In this document: piece after piece, positions 32,584 through 40,900 of the stretch
How positions within the stretch are numbered: position 1 is the stretch's first letter
How the letters are laid out: every line of letters starts with the position of its first letter
Assembly: GCA_964543545.1 (NCBI GenBank)
Contig: CAZIYT010000004.1
Coordinates: 628,525-692,524, forward strand
DNA: 64,000 nucleotides
From: UBA4416 sp964543545
Lineage (GTDB): Bacteria > Bacteroidota > Bacteroidia > B-17B0 > Aurantibacillaceae
Direction of reading: 5' to 3'
The notes under the pieces: generated by a model
What the model was told of the DNA's origin: nothing
Databases searched by the model: none
The model's input: the letters and a program-made list of their open reading frames with translations, nothing else
Translations under genes and position numbers: made by a program

Positions 32584-33678
32584 TTACCTGACAAATTTTT
32601 CTCTGAATTCCGTAAAGCTTCCGCTTCCATCCGGTTGTGGTTTTCCATCATAGTGGCGTAGGCCGCTCATCGAACCAAGCCAGAGGTTTCCGCTCCGGTC
32701 TTCGAATACACAAAACAGGGTATTACTGTTCTGTCCTTCTTTGAGAGAATAATGGATAAGGTTTTTTCCATCGTAGCAATTCACGTCTCCGCCAAGCCAG
32801 ACCTTTCCCGTTTTATCTTCGAACAGGCTGGCTGTGAAATTTGAGCTTACCCTTGTCAGAGATTTTCCGCCTGTTGGTGATGCCGAAGGATCGTAGCGGA
32901 ATAGCCCAGCTTGGCTGCCTATCCAAATGCTCCCGTTTTTATCCGTCATCATAGCCACTACATGCCTGAAGGGAAATTTTTCTTCTCTTGTGAACCTGCT
33001 AAGGCCTCCGCCCACCAATTGTGGCGAAGGAGCATAGAAGCTATTGATCCCGCCCTCGGTGCCGAGCCAAAGCTTCCCGCTCTTGTCCTGTGCGATCGTG
33101 TAAACAGAATCGTGAATAAGTCCATCGGCCGTTTTAAAGTTGCTGAAAGTTCTTCCATCGTAACGGCTTAGTCCGCTGCCGGTTCCCAGCCAGATGTTTC
33201 CGGCCTTATCTTCCAGCATGCAAAACACAGTGTTACCGGCCAGGCCATCGGCGATGGTGAAATAGCTGAAGGCTTTGCCATCATAGCGGTACAGGCCTCC
33301 GCCTATTGTCCCGAACCAAAGGTTTCCGATTCTGTCCTCCAAAAGCGAAAATACATGAAAGTGCCTCAGGTCTTCCTTCAGCGTCATGTTGGTGAAAACC
33401 TTCCCATCGTAACGGATAATGCCCTGCCAGGAGGCAAACCATATGTCCCCGTTTTTGTCCTGCAACATATTACGCGTAATGCTGTGCGGGCCATAGATCG
33501 AAACAGTATCTTCCGTCATAATAAACGTAGGATCATCGTTTTGGTGATGCGTTACCGGTAAGATGCCGGGCTGAGGCGATGAACGGCTGTGGTTATCTTC
33601 GGGTATGTCTGCTTCGTTGGAGAGATTGCAGGAGCTGATGAAACCAGCAATCAGCAGGAAGGCATAAAAAGATCTCAT
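32584..33678 (-). CDS. Two-component-regulator propeller lipoprotein
   Basis: This 364-residue protein has a lipoprotein signal (FLLIAGFISSCNLS). At least seven propeller blades of the Reg_prop type follow, each with LEDKxGNxWxGTxxGLxRYDGKxF (for example residues 112-130 and 152-170). Unlike hybrid sensors of the same group it ends after the propeller without kinase or DNA-binding parts. It may be a sugar- or envelope-sensing surface protein or a decayed sensor. Confidence 0.85.
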   Translation of the reverse strand: MRSFYAFLLIAGFISSCNLSNEADIPEDNHSRSSPQPGILPVTHHQNDDPTFIMTEDTVSIYGPHSITRNMLQDKNGDIWFASWQGIIRYDGKVFTNMTLKEDLRHFHVFSLLEDRIGNLWFGTIGGGLYRYDGKAFSYFTIADGLAGNTVFCMLEDKAGNIWLGTGSGLSRYDGRTFSNFKTADGLIHDSVYTIAQDKSGKLWLGTEGGINSFYAPSPQLVGGGLSRFTREEKFPFRHVVAMMTDKNGSIWIGSQAGLFRYDPSASPTGGKSLTRVSSNFTASLFEDKTGKVWLGGDVNCYDGKNLIHYSLKEGQNSNTLFCVFEDRSGNLWLGSMSGLRHYDGKPQPDGSGSFTEFREKFVR

Positions 33679-33724
33679 AATGATGTTGATACGTGTAAAC
33701 GAAGCCGGGCCTTACGCAGAAAAG

Positions 33725-33756
33725 ATCCTGTTATCGACCCGTTATTGTAACAGGAT
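33725..33756 (-). terminator. Hairpin terminator after the first TonB-like gene
   Basis: Perfect 9-bp arms ATCCTGTTA / TAACAGGAT with a 14-nt loop. On the minus strand the stem is followed by CTTTTCTG. It lies 25 bp past the stop of the gene ending at 33781. The GTTATCG-N4-GTTATTG spacing inside it resembles the repeats at 35439 but is explained by the hairpin. Confidence 0.5.
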
Positions 33757-33780
33757 ACTTTCGTTTCGGATTTTGTAGAA

Positions 33781-34470
33781 TCAGCATCCGCCGCCTCTGC
33801 CGGCAACGAATTCAAATTCCTGTTTCACCTTCATACCTTCCGGATTTTCCGCTGCTTTCCAATCCGGCATGTTTTGGATCAACTTTAAAAAATGCTGGTC
33901 TGTTTCTTTATCACCGAATGAACGCTTGATTTTAGGATGGCTTACTTTGCCTTGTTCGTTGATGGTAAAACGGATGATGAGCTGTTGAAGCTCTTTGGAA
34001 GTCGTTGCCGGGATCTCAAGACTATTCTCTTTTAAGTACTGTATCAGTTTTTCGTGTCCGCCCGAATACTGTGCTTCGCTTTGCGGAACTACCGTCATTT
34101 CTACATGCATGGTATTATGTTCCACCACGCGGGTCACGGGTACCTGGTAACTGTAGTTTACTGAAATGATAATCTTCGAAGCCAGGTCAGCTGTCTTTAA
34201 AATTTTCTGCTGCTCAGAGCTTAGGCTGTCGTTAACGCTGTTTGCTTTTTGTTCTTTGCCATGGCAGCTTGCAGAGATCTCAACGGAGGTATAGCTATCG
34301 ATCCAATTAACGGGATAGCCCTCAATGAGATCGCTGATGCGTTTTGGCGCGTGCAACATTTCCTGCTTTATGGCGCGCGAATATGTTCCGCGAACTTCAT
34401 AGTTCAGATCCTGGGAATACCCGGAAATAGAGAGAAGCACTACTGTTGAAAGAATCAGGCTGGTTTTCAT
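33781..34470 (-). CDS. TonB C-terminal-domain protein, secreted, Gly-Gly-Cys end
   Basis: The protein is 229 residues from the ATG at 34470; an upstream ATG at 34509 would put 13 extra residues before a good signal peptide. The signal peptide is KTSLILSTVVLLSISGYSQ. The last 100 residues have the TonB-C pattern (YSGGHEKLIQYLKENSLEIP, VRFTINEQGKVSHPKIKR-like, MPDWKAAENPEGMKVKQEFEF), usual in Bacteroidota, but no TonB proline stretch or inner-membrane anchor. It ends GRGGGC. It is a paralogue of the next gene. Both are divergent from the HK-RR pair and share its repeat region. Confidence 0.8.
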   Translation of the reverse strand: MKTSLILSTVVLLSISGYSQDLNYEVRGTYSRAIKQEMLHAPKRISDLIEGYPVNWIDSYTSVEISASCHGKEQKANSVNDSLSSEQQKILKTADLASKIIISVNYSYQVPVTRVVEHNTMHVEMTVVPQSEAQYSGGHEKLIQYLKENSLEIPATTSKELQQLIIRFTINEQGKVSHPKIKRSFGDKETDQHFLKLIQNMPDWKAAENPEGMKVKQEFEFVAGRGGGC

Positions 34471-34531
34471 AAGCGAATGGTTGATGATGAGGCTGGAGAT
34501 AGACGGCAAGGAAGTGGTAATCGTTGTTTTC

Positions 34532-35365
34532 CTAGCATCCGCCGCTTCCCAGTGAAAAATTGAATTGTTGCTTTACCGTTTGGCCTTTCGCATTTTTGGC
34601 CGGTTTCCATTTCGGCAGGTGGTAAATGGCATCGACCAGCAGAATGTCGAGAAATGAATCTGTGGAGGTATTGGAGATAGAAGCATCAATGACCTTGCCT
34701 TCTTCATTGACGGTAAATTTCACAACCGTTCTGGATATTTTATCAGCATATATACTTTTGGCAGCGCCACCGGAAGGAAGCTTGCTCATCACGGTATTCG
34801 TTAGCTGGTTCCTAAGCTCTGTGTATCCTCCCGGGAACTGGGCCTCTGTTTCAGGAACAATTGTGACGCTTACATTTCCTTCTATGATCTTAGGTTCATG
34901 ACCGGAAGCATCGTTTAACAGGTCCTTATATTTGAACTTGACTTTGATGCTAATCTCGGTGTTCAGGTCGGCTGTTGCCAGCACCCGTTTTTGTTCCGGG
35001 CTGAGCTGGTCATTGCTGCTGTGTGCCGTGAGTGTTTTTCCCTCATGCGTGGAGGTAATGTTCACCGACAGGTAATCAATGATCTTATTATAGTTATGTT
35101 CCTGGGGAGAAAGGTAATTGTAGCCCAGGGGAAAGATGTCGTATCCCTGGTAGTGAGCCATTCTCCGGCGGTTCAGGTCCATTCGCTCATAAGACGGTAA
35201 CACCATGTTGCGCCATAGTTCGGGCGTAATGTCATTCAGGAAAGCGGCTTCATGGAGTTTTAGTTTGTTTGTGGAAGGAATTAATCGTCCCGTATACTCA
35301 GAAGGCTGGGCAGATCCCGAGAGCAGGATAAGGGATAAAAGCGAAGTGAAAAGCAACTGTTTCAT
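34532..35365 (-). CDS. TonB C-terminal-domain protein, secreted, Gly-Gly-Cys end
   Basis: This 277-residue protein has a signal peptide (1-19, LLFTSLLSLILLSGSAQP), a middle domain and a TonB-C-like end (FPGGYTELRNQLTNTVMSKL, VVKFTVNEEGKVIDASISNT, LPKWKPAKNAKGQTVKQQFN) that closes with LGSGGC. Together with the downstream paralogue it probably forms an envelope pair. The region before residue 150 contains a stretch (HSSNDQLSPEQKRVLATADL) also found in the partner. The promoter is the minus-strand -7 box TACCTTTG at 35409-35416. Confidence 0.8.
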   Translation of the reverse strand: MKQLLFTSLLSLILLSGSAQPSEYTGRLIPSTNKLKLHEAAFLNDITPELWRNMVLPSYERMDLNRRRMAHYQGYDIFPLGYNYLSPQEHNYNKIIDYLSVNITSTHEGKTLTAHSSNDQLSPEQKRVLATADLNTEISIKVKFKYKDLLNDASGHEPKIIEGNVSVTIVPETEAQFPGGYTELRNQLTNTVMSKLPSGGAAKSIYADKISRTVVKFTVNEEGKVIDASISNTSTDSFLDILLVDAIYHLPKWKPAKNAKGQTVKQQFNFSLGSGGC

Positions 35366-35408
35366 AGCGTATATTTTTAAGAATTAATAGAAAGACCGGG
35401 TTCTGTTA

Positions 35409-35511
35409 CAAAGGTAATTCCGGCATGTACAGCATGGTGTTATTGAGTCGTTATTGGCCTGTTAATGACTTGTTAATGTGATGCAGGTCCCACAGAAAAT
35501 CGCTAATTTTG
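35409..35511. promoter_or_regulatory. Divergent promoter with four 11-bp-spaced direct repeats
   Basis: GTTATTG (35439-35445), GTTATTG (35450-35456), GTTAATG (35461-35467) and GTTAATG (35472-35478) are spaced exactly 11 bp. This is the usual layout for OmpR/PhoB-type regulators. They lie between a minus-strand -7 box TACCTTTG (35409-35416) and a plus-strand -7 box TAATTTTG (35504-35511). The regulator encoded at 36728-37429 is the natural candidate. It would then control its own operon and the TonB-like genes. Confidence 0.75.
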
Positions 35512-35520
35512 GATACTCCA

Positions 35521-36735
35521 ATGAAATTCAACCGTACCTATGTCTTTATCGCCGTGTCTTCCCTGGCATTAGTGGTTGTGCTTGTCATCCAGGTAAACTG
35601 GATTCTGCATGCGGCCAGGATCAAGGAAGAGCTCTTCAACGAAAAGGCGAATATGGTGCTTACCCGTACAGCAGAGGCGCTGAGCTCCGATACGCAGGCC
35701 TGTCGGAACCTGGAGGCAGGTGTGGGCGCAGCCGAGGTCCGGAAAATAGATTCGCTCTTTGTGCATTATATGAAGTTTTATAATTTTCATATAGACTATT
35801 CTTTCGAAGTGATCAGGCCCGACCTGTTCGGGATGAAGCAGAGCGTAGCCGCGAATAACGTCTATAACAAGCGCCTGGATGAAGTGGTGAGCAACAACGG
35901 TCTGGAATTGAAGCTCACCTTTCCGGAGAAGAAGAAATTCATCCTCGAGGAAATGGGGCCGATGTTCATTACGTCTGTTGTGTTGATCCTGGTGGTGCTG
36001 GTCATGTTCTGGCGCACGGTTTTATCGCTTCTTAAGAAAAAAGAGATCCTGGAGCATACCACGGAATTTTTGAATAATATGACTCATGAGTTCAAAACAC
36101 CTCTTACCAACATTGCCCTGGCCGGCAGAATGATGGTGAAGGATGCAACGCTCAGGCAGGAAGAGAAACTGAAACACTACTCCGGAATTATTCTTGAAGA
36201 GAATGAGAAGCTGAGGCTGCAGGTAGAGCACATGTTGAGCATGACAGCCCTGGAAAGGGGAGAGCTGCCACTACAAAAAACGGAAGTAGACATGCATCAG
36301 CTGATTGAGGAAGCGGTCAAATGCATCAGCGTACAAGTAGAACATGCACAAGGGAGTTTGAAGCTGGAGCTGAATGCGGAGCAGCTTGTGGTGATGGGAG
36401 ATAAGGCTTATCTTACCAATGCCTTGTGTAACCTGCTCGACAATGCTATCAAATATTCGCCTGAGAGGCCGGAATTGTTGGTGACGACACAGAACAACGG
36501 GAAATACCTGGTGATCGCGGTAAGTGATAAAGGCATCGGCATTCCGAGGGAATACCACAAAAAAGTATTTGATACTTTTTTCAGAGTGCCTACAGGTGAT
36601 GTGCATGATGTGAAAGGTTTCGGCATGGGCCTGGCCTATGTGAAAAAGATCGTGGAGCTACACGGCGGAACGATAGAGCTGCAAAGCGAAAAGGGGAGGG
36701 GAACCACCATAACCATGGCAATACCGTATGTCTAA
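35521..36735 (+). CDS. Sensor histidine kinase with two membrane helices
   Basis: The protein is 404 residues from the ATG at 35521; a TTG at 35509 overlaps the -7 box and is rejected. Membrane helices at 7-26 and 147-168 enclose a periplasmic sensor loop of about 120 residues with no recognised domain. The kinase core has the phospho-acceptor H189 in NNMTHEFKTPLT, N box LLDNAIKYSPE, DKGIGIP and GFGMGLAYVKKI. The response regulator overlaps its end by 8 bp. The envelope signal is unknown. Confidence 0.93.
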   Translation: MKFNRTYVFIAVSSLALVVVLVIQVNWILHAARIKEELFNEKANMVLTRTAEALSSDTQACRNLEAGVGAAEVRKIDSLFVHYMKFYNFHIDYSFEVIRPDLFGMKQSVAANNVYNKRLDEVVSNNGLELKLTFPEKKKFILEEMGPMFITSVVLILVVLVMFWRTVLSLLKKKEILEHTTEFLNNMTHEFKTPLTNIALAGRMMVKDATLRQEEKLKHYSGIILEENEKLRLQVEHMLSMTALERGELPLQKTEVDMHQLIEEAVKCISVQVEHAQGSLKLELNAEQLVVMGDKAYLTNALCNLLDNAIKYSPERPELLVTTQNNGKYLVIAVSDKGIGIPREYHKKVFDTFFRVPTGDVHDVKGFGMGLAYVKKIVELHGGTIELQSEKGRGTTITMAIPYV

Positions 36736-37429
36736 AGAAAAGCTCCATATATTGCTGGCCGAGGACGATCTTAATTTAGGGATCCTCCTGGTGGATTATC
36801 TCGAAGCGGAAGGCTTTGTCGTGAAGCTCTGCAAGGATGGAGAGATAGCATTAAAAGCATTCCAGGCAGGGAATTTTGATCTGTGCCTGCTGGATGTGAT
36901 GATGCCGAAGCTGGATGGCTTTTCGCTGGCGAAGGCCATCCGTTTGAAGGATAAAGAGGTGCCGGTGATCTTTATCACGGCACGATCCTTAAAGGAAGAC
37001 AAGCTCAAAGGTTATGGCCTGGGCGCAGATGATTACATCAGCAAGCCATTTGACGAGGAGGAATTACTCTGGAAGATCAAAGCGTTGATCCGCCGGATCC
37101 CGGAAGCTAAAAAGGAAAGCAGGGCGGAAGCCATCGTTATCGGAAAATATACTTTCGACTGGAGCAATCAATGTTTGAGCATCAACGGTCTCGAAAAGCG
37201 CATCACGGAAAAGGAAAGTGATATTTTGAAATACCTGTATACATACCGGAACAAAGTTATCAGGCGTGAGGATTTATTGAAAGAGCTTTGGGGTGAAAAC
37301 GATTACTTTCTGGGCAGAAGCCTGGATGTATTCATCACCAAGATCCGCAAATACCTGAAAGATGATCCGCAGCTGGAAATCGAAAACGTCTTTAAGGTGG
37401 GCTTTATTTTTAAGGTACCGGAGAGCTAA
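36728..37429 (+). CDS. OmpR-family response regulator
   Basis: This 233-residue protein has a receiver (LLAEDDLNLG, phospho-Asp D56 in LLDVMMPKLDG, FITARS and DDYISKPFDEEE) and an OmpR/PhoB winged helix (about 135-230: ITEKESDILKYLYTYRNKVI, LGRSLDVFITKIRKYL, GFIFKV). Its start overlaps the kinase stop by 8 bp. The four direct repeats at 35439-35478 fit its expected binding mode. Confidence 0.95.
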   Translation: MSKEKLHILLAEDDLNLGILLVDYLEAEGFVVKLCKDGEIALKAFQAGNFDLCLLDVMMPKLDGFSLAKAIRLKDKEVPVIFITARSLKEDKLKGYGLGADDYISKPFDEEELLWKIKALIRRIPEAKKESRAEAIVIGKYTFDWSNQCLSINGLEKRITEKESDILKYLYTYRNKVIRREDLLKELWGENDYFLGRSLDVFITKIRKYLKDDPQLEIENVFKVGFIFKVPES

Positions 37430-37440
37430 ATGGGAAATAA

Positions 37441-37470
37441 AAAACGGCAGCGATTATTTGCTGCCGTTTT
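37441..37470. terminator. Bidirectional terminator
   Basis: Perfect 11-bp stem AAAACGGCAGC / GCTGCCGTTTT with an 8-nt loop, and T-rich flanks in both directions. It ends the HK-RR operon on the plus strand and the Tc/immunity operon (stop at 37490) on the minus strand. Confidence 0.9.
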
Positions 37471-37489
37471 GTTAGATACTTGTGATAGG

Positions 37490-37921
37490 CTAAAGTATAT
37501 GAATGAGCTTAGTAATTAAAAATGCAATAACTAATAGTATAAGAGGCAAAAAATAAGAAGCTACGATATAAGTAGCTGCAAGTTTGCCATTATAAGATTT
37601 GTATTGTTTGATTAAAGATTCATATCTATTGTTTCTGAATATTAGAAAATAATTTATGGCGAAGGGAACCAAGCAAAATAGTACTATAAATTCCAATGCA
37701 TTATTTAATTTAGTACCCGGAAATACATTAAAATCTAAATTATAAAATCTTATTTTAAGAATATGCTTTTCCAGAATGGTCATCAGGACCATCAAATTAA
37801 ATGCCATAGCCAAAGTTATAAAAGCCATAGAATAAAATTTCCATGAGTTATTGTCTCCATTTACCGCTTTGAGTCTATTGATAGCATCTGCCCAAATCAT
37901 ATAATAATAATTCCTTTTCAT
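37490..37921 (-). CDS. Membrane protein behind the RHS toxin, candidate immunity protein
   Basis: This 143-residue protein has three to four hydrophobic helices (MAFITLAMAFNLMVLMTIL near 40, LEFIVLFCLVPFAINYFLIF near 80, TYIVASYFLPLILLVIAFLI near 120). No family is recognised. Its start overlaps the RHS gene stop by 4 bp. Like the toxin C-terminus it is AT-rich compared with the rest of the locus, as is common for exchangeable toxin-immunity cassettes. Immunity is inferred from position and composition alone. Confidence 0.65.
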   Translation of the reverse strand: MKRNYYYMIWADAINRLKAVNGDNNSWKFYSMAFITLAMAFNLMVLMTILEKHILKIRFYNLDFNVFPGTKLNNALEFIVLFCLVPFAINYFLIFRNNRYESLIKQYKSYNGKLAATYIVASYFLPLILLVIAFLITKLIHIL

Positions 37922-40900
37922 AGTTTTATTTTTTGAGGTAAGGCTTGAGGTTCAGGATGTGTTTGATCATATATAAAAGTTGCCGCTCCATAAATTAAGA
38001 CACCTAATCCAATAGCCCATCCTACGGGGTTAGAAACGAGAGCGAAAGTGGTTAACACAGTGGCTGTTAAGCCAACAGCCCCTATAGTTGCGTCAAGAAC
38101 ATCTCTATGACTAAACACTTCTTCTACGCCTCCGTTATTATATTGATCTACTACCTTAACCGTAGAGTATGCTGTAGTCAATGCTGATCCAGCAAATCCT
38201 AGCCATTTAGCAAATTTAGCATATTTTGCTACATCATCGGTAATCTCAGCGGCTCGAAATGTTTCAAAATAATCCATTGTTAATAATTTGCTATCATTTC
38301 CAATACCAAAAGCATTTAATCCATTACTTATAGGGTCGAAGGTGTTGTACATATTTTGACTACTATTATTATAATCAATTACTAAAGGTAGTTGACTGTT
38401 TATGCTGGAAGGAGCTATCTTGCTTGTAGAATTGTGAAAGAGTTGTGGCGCTGTTTTTTCGTTAATAGAAGGAAAAATCGTTTTAATAGCTTCTTGAGTT
38501 GCGGTATCAATAAATTCAATTTTTCCTACTTTGCTACCAGAATTTGCGGTAAAGCCAGAGATCTTTCCGTTCTTGTCGAAATAAGTCGTTTTTTCAGAGT
38601 ATTGTAATTTATATTCCCCATTAATAACCTCTAAAGTCGTATGGGCTGTTACCTTGCTTGTTATTTTCCCATTTACTACATTTACCTTCGATGTCGAATC
38701 TTCAGCTTTAATTGGAGCATCCTTTGCTTTTTCTTGATCTTCTATAGCTTTTGTTATTCCATAAGGATCTTTATTATCGGCCGGTTGGTAGTCTTCTTGC
38801 GTCTGCGTACCACTTGTATCTGTATTCCCAACCGGGTTATTCCGGCAATAGGCATACACATTCACACCATCGCCAATGCCGATCGGATCACAATTCATCC
38901 ATCTTCCCAGCCAGCTGATATAATACCGGGCATTATGATATTCCAGGCCCGTTTCATCATCGCGTTCCATACCCGTGTAGCGGTAACGCTTGGCGGCGGC
39001 AGTTACCGAACCGTTAGTAGCCTGGTATGAGGTTGTGCCGAAAGGATGGTATTCCTCATAGGTAATAATATTACCGTATTCATCGGTTTCCAGCGTCGTG
39101 CTTCCCTGGTGATTAGGATGCTGGTAGCGGGTTACCTTGGAAATGCCCGTAGAAGGATCGTCTGTCGTTTCGATCATCACAAAGCGATGTCCTTCGTCAA
39201 TCAGGCTCAGGGTTTCACAGGTGAGGCCCGCACTCGGACCACTATGCTCTTTATACAATTCCCAACCGGCAATGTAAATACGCTCCTGTTTCAGAGTTGG
39301 TGTACCGGCAGAGGCATAGTTCTCCGTAATTTTTCTCAGACGGGTTCCCTGGCTGTCATATTGGTAATAGGTTGTTTCCGGGGTTCCCGAGCTCACGCTC
39401 TGAGTGCTGGTAGCAGCAATCTCTTCCTTAAAATTCCATTTCAATACTGTCAGATGTGGCATCTCAGTGATAAAGCCATGTTGTGCATGGTAGTGGTAGG
39501 TATAAGTATCGGAACCTACGGTTGTTTGACCTAAACGGTTTGTTCCCGTATCGTAAGTATAATCCCTGGTATAGCTTCCGGTAGTTGTTGCCGAATGCTG
39601 TAATTGCAGGATGTTTCCGACTTCGTCATACTGGTAATTCTGCGTATAATTCTGCATCGCCATGCTGTCGCTCGGATACTGCGTCAGCTTAAAAGGGGCA
39701 TCGTTCCAGTTATCCGAAGTTCCAAAAGCAGCGGAGGCAATCATTTCACGTCCCGTTGCCTTGATAAGCTGGTAGCGGGCATCGTAGGTATATTCATTTG
39801 TGCCTTGTACCATGCTGTTATCGTAGAATACAGTCGGTACATTGTCATCCTGCCTGAACACGATATTCCCGACGGCGTCATACGTGAAATGAAGGTCTTG
39901 AAGGGGATCATTGATGGCGCTTACGGTTGTCAGGCGTTTTATCCGGAAAGTTTCATCGTCGTATTCATAGGTAGCGGTCACGCCATTCCCATAGGTTACG
40001 CGCATACGCTGCCCTTTGGCATCATATTCAATGTTTTGCAGATGTGTCGTCACCACAGAACTTTGTTCTACCGTTTCGCTTACCAGTACGCCACGCCTGC
40101 TATAAGAAGGAGTAATGATGCTATGGTCAGGAGCCGATTGCCGGTTAATCCTGCCGAGGGCATCATAGCTTGTCCTGATCTGGTAGCTATTGCTTTCCAG
40201 CTTACCGCTGATAACCCTCCAATCGGTGACGACCCTGTAGTCAATGGCAAGCGTGCGGATCATTTTCATGGATTGGCCTTTGAAGTTGTAAGTCGGTGTT
40301 TCTTCCAGGCCTCCCGAGTCATAATGCTGGAATAGTTTTCCTCTCAGGTTCTCGAGTGTATCATTCGGTTGGCCTTCGCCATATACAAAGAGCTCGACCG
40401 TATTATCCAGCGACACTGGTCCATCGCCACCTTTTACGATGACTGTCAATGGCCTGTGCAGAGCATCGTAATCAAATACAAGTTGATGACTGCGTTCGTC
40501 CCAGGTATAAAGCGGCTGGCCAAGCGCGTTAGGAAATAGCCAGCGTACGCCGCTATCCATGCTTTCCTGTTTCACCATATTGCCCAGCATATCATAATAG
40601 TATTGCATCACTTTATTGCCGCGTGCATCAATCACCTGCCGTAGATTGTTTTCAATATCCAGGATCAGTGAGGTATGATATTCTGTGGCATGCTCATCGA
40701 GCTCTATGGTGAGAACAGGCCTTCCCATGCTGTCCAGGTAGGTGGTAACAGGCGTATCATAATGTGCGGAGGCTTTGATGGCGGCCTGTTCTTCCTTGGC
40801 AGGATCTTTCCCGGCTGCTGTCAGTTCAGTGTCGATTAAACGATTGTAGCGAAGGTTATACCAATCACTGTCCCTGCTGGTATCGTTCTGGTCATATACC

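Noticed and set aside
33730..33747. Two 11-bp-spaced GTTAT repeats as a further regulator site
   Set aside because: They lie inside a perfect 9-bp hairpin with T-rich flank that fits a terminator; only two copies and imperfect.
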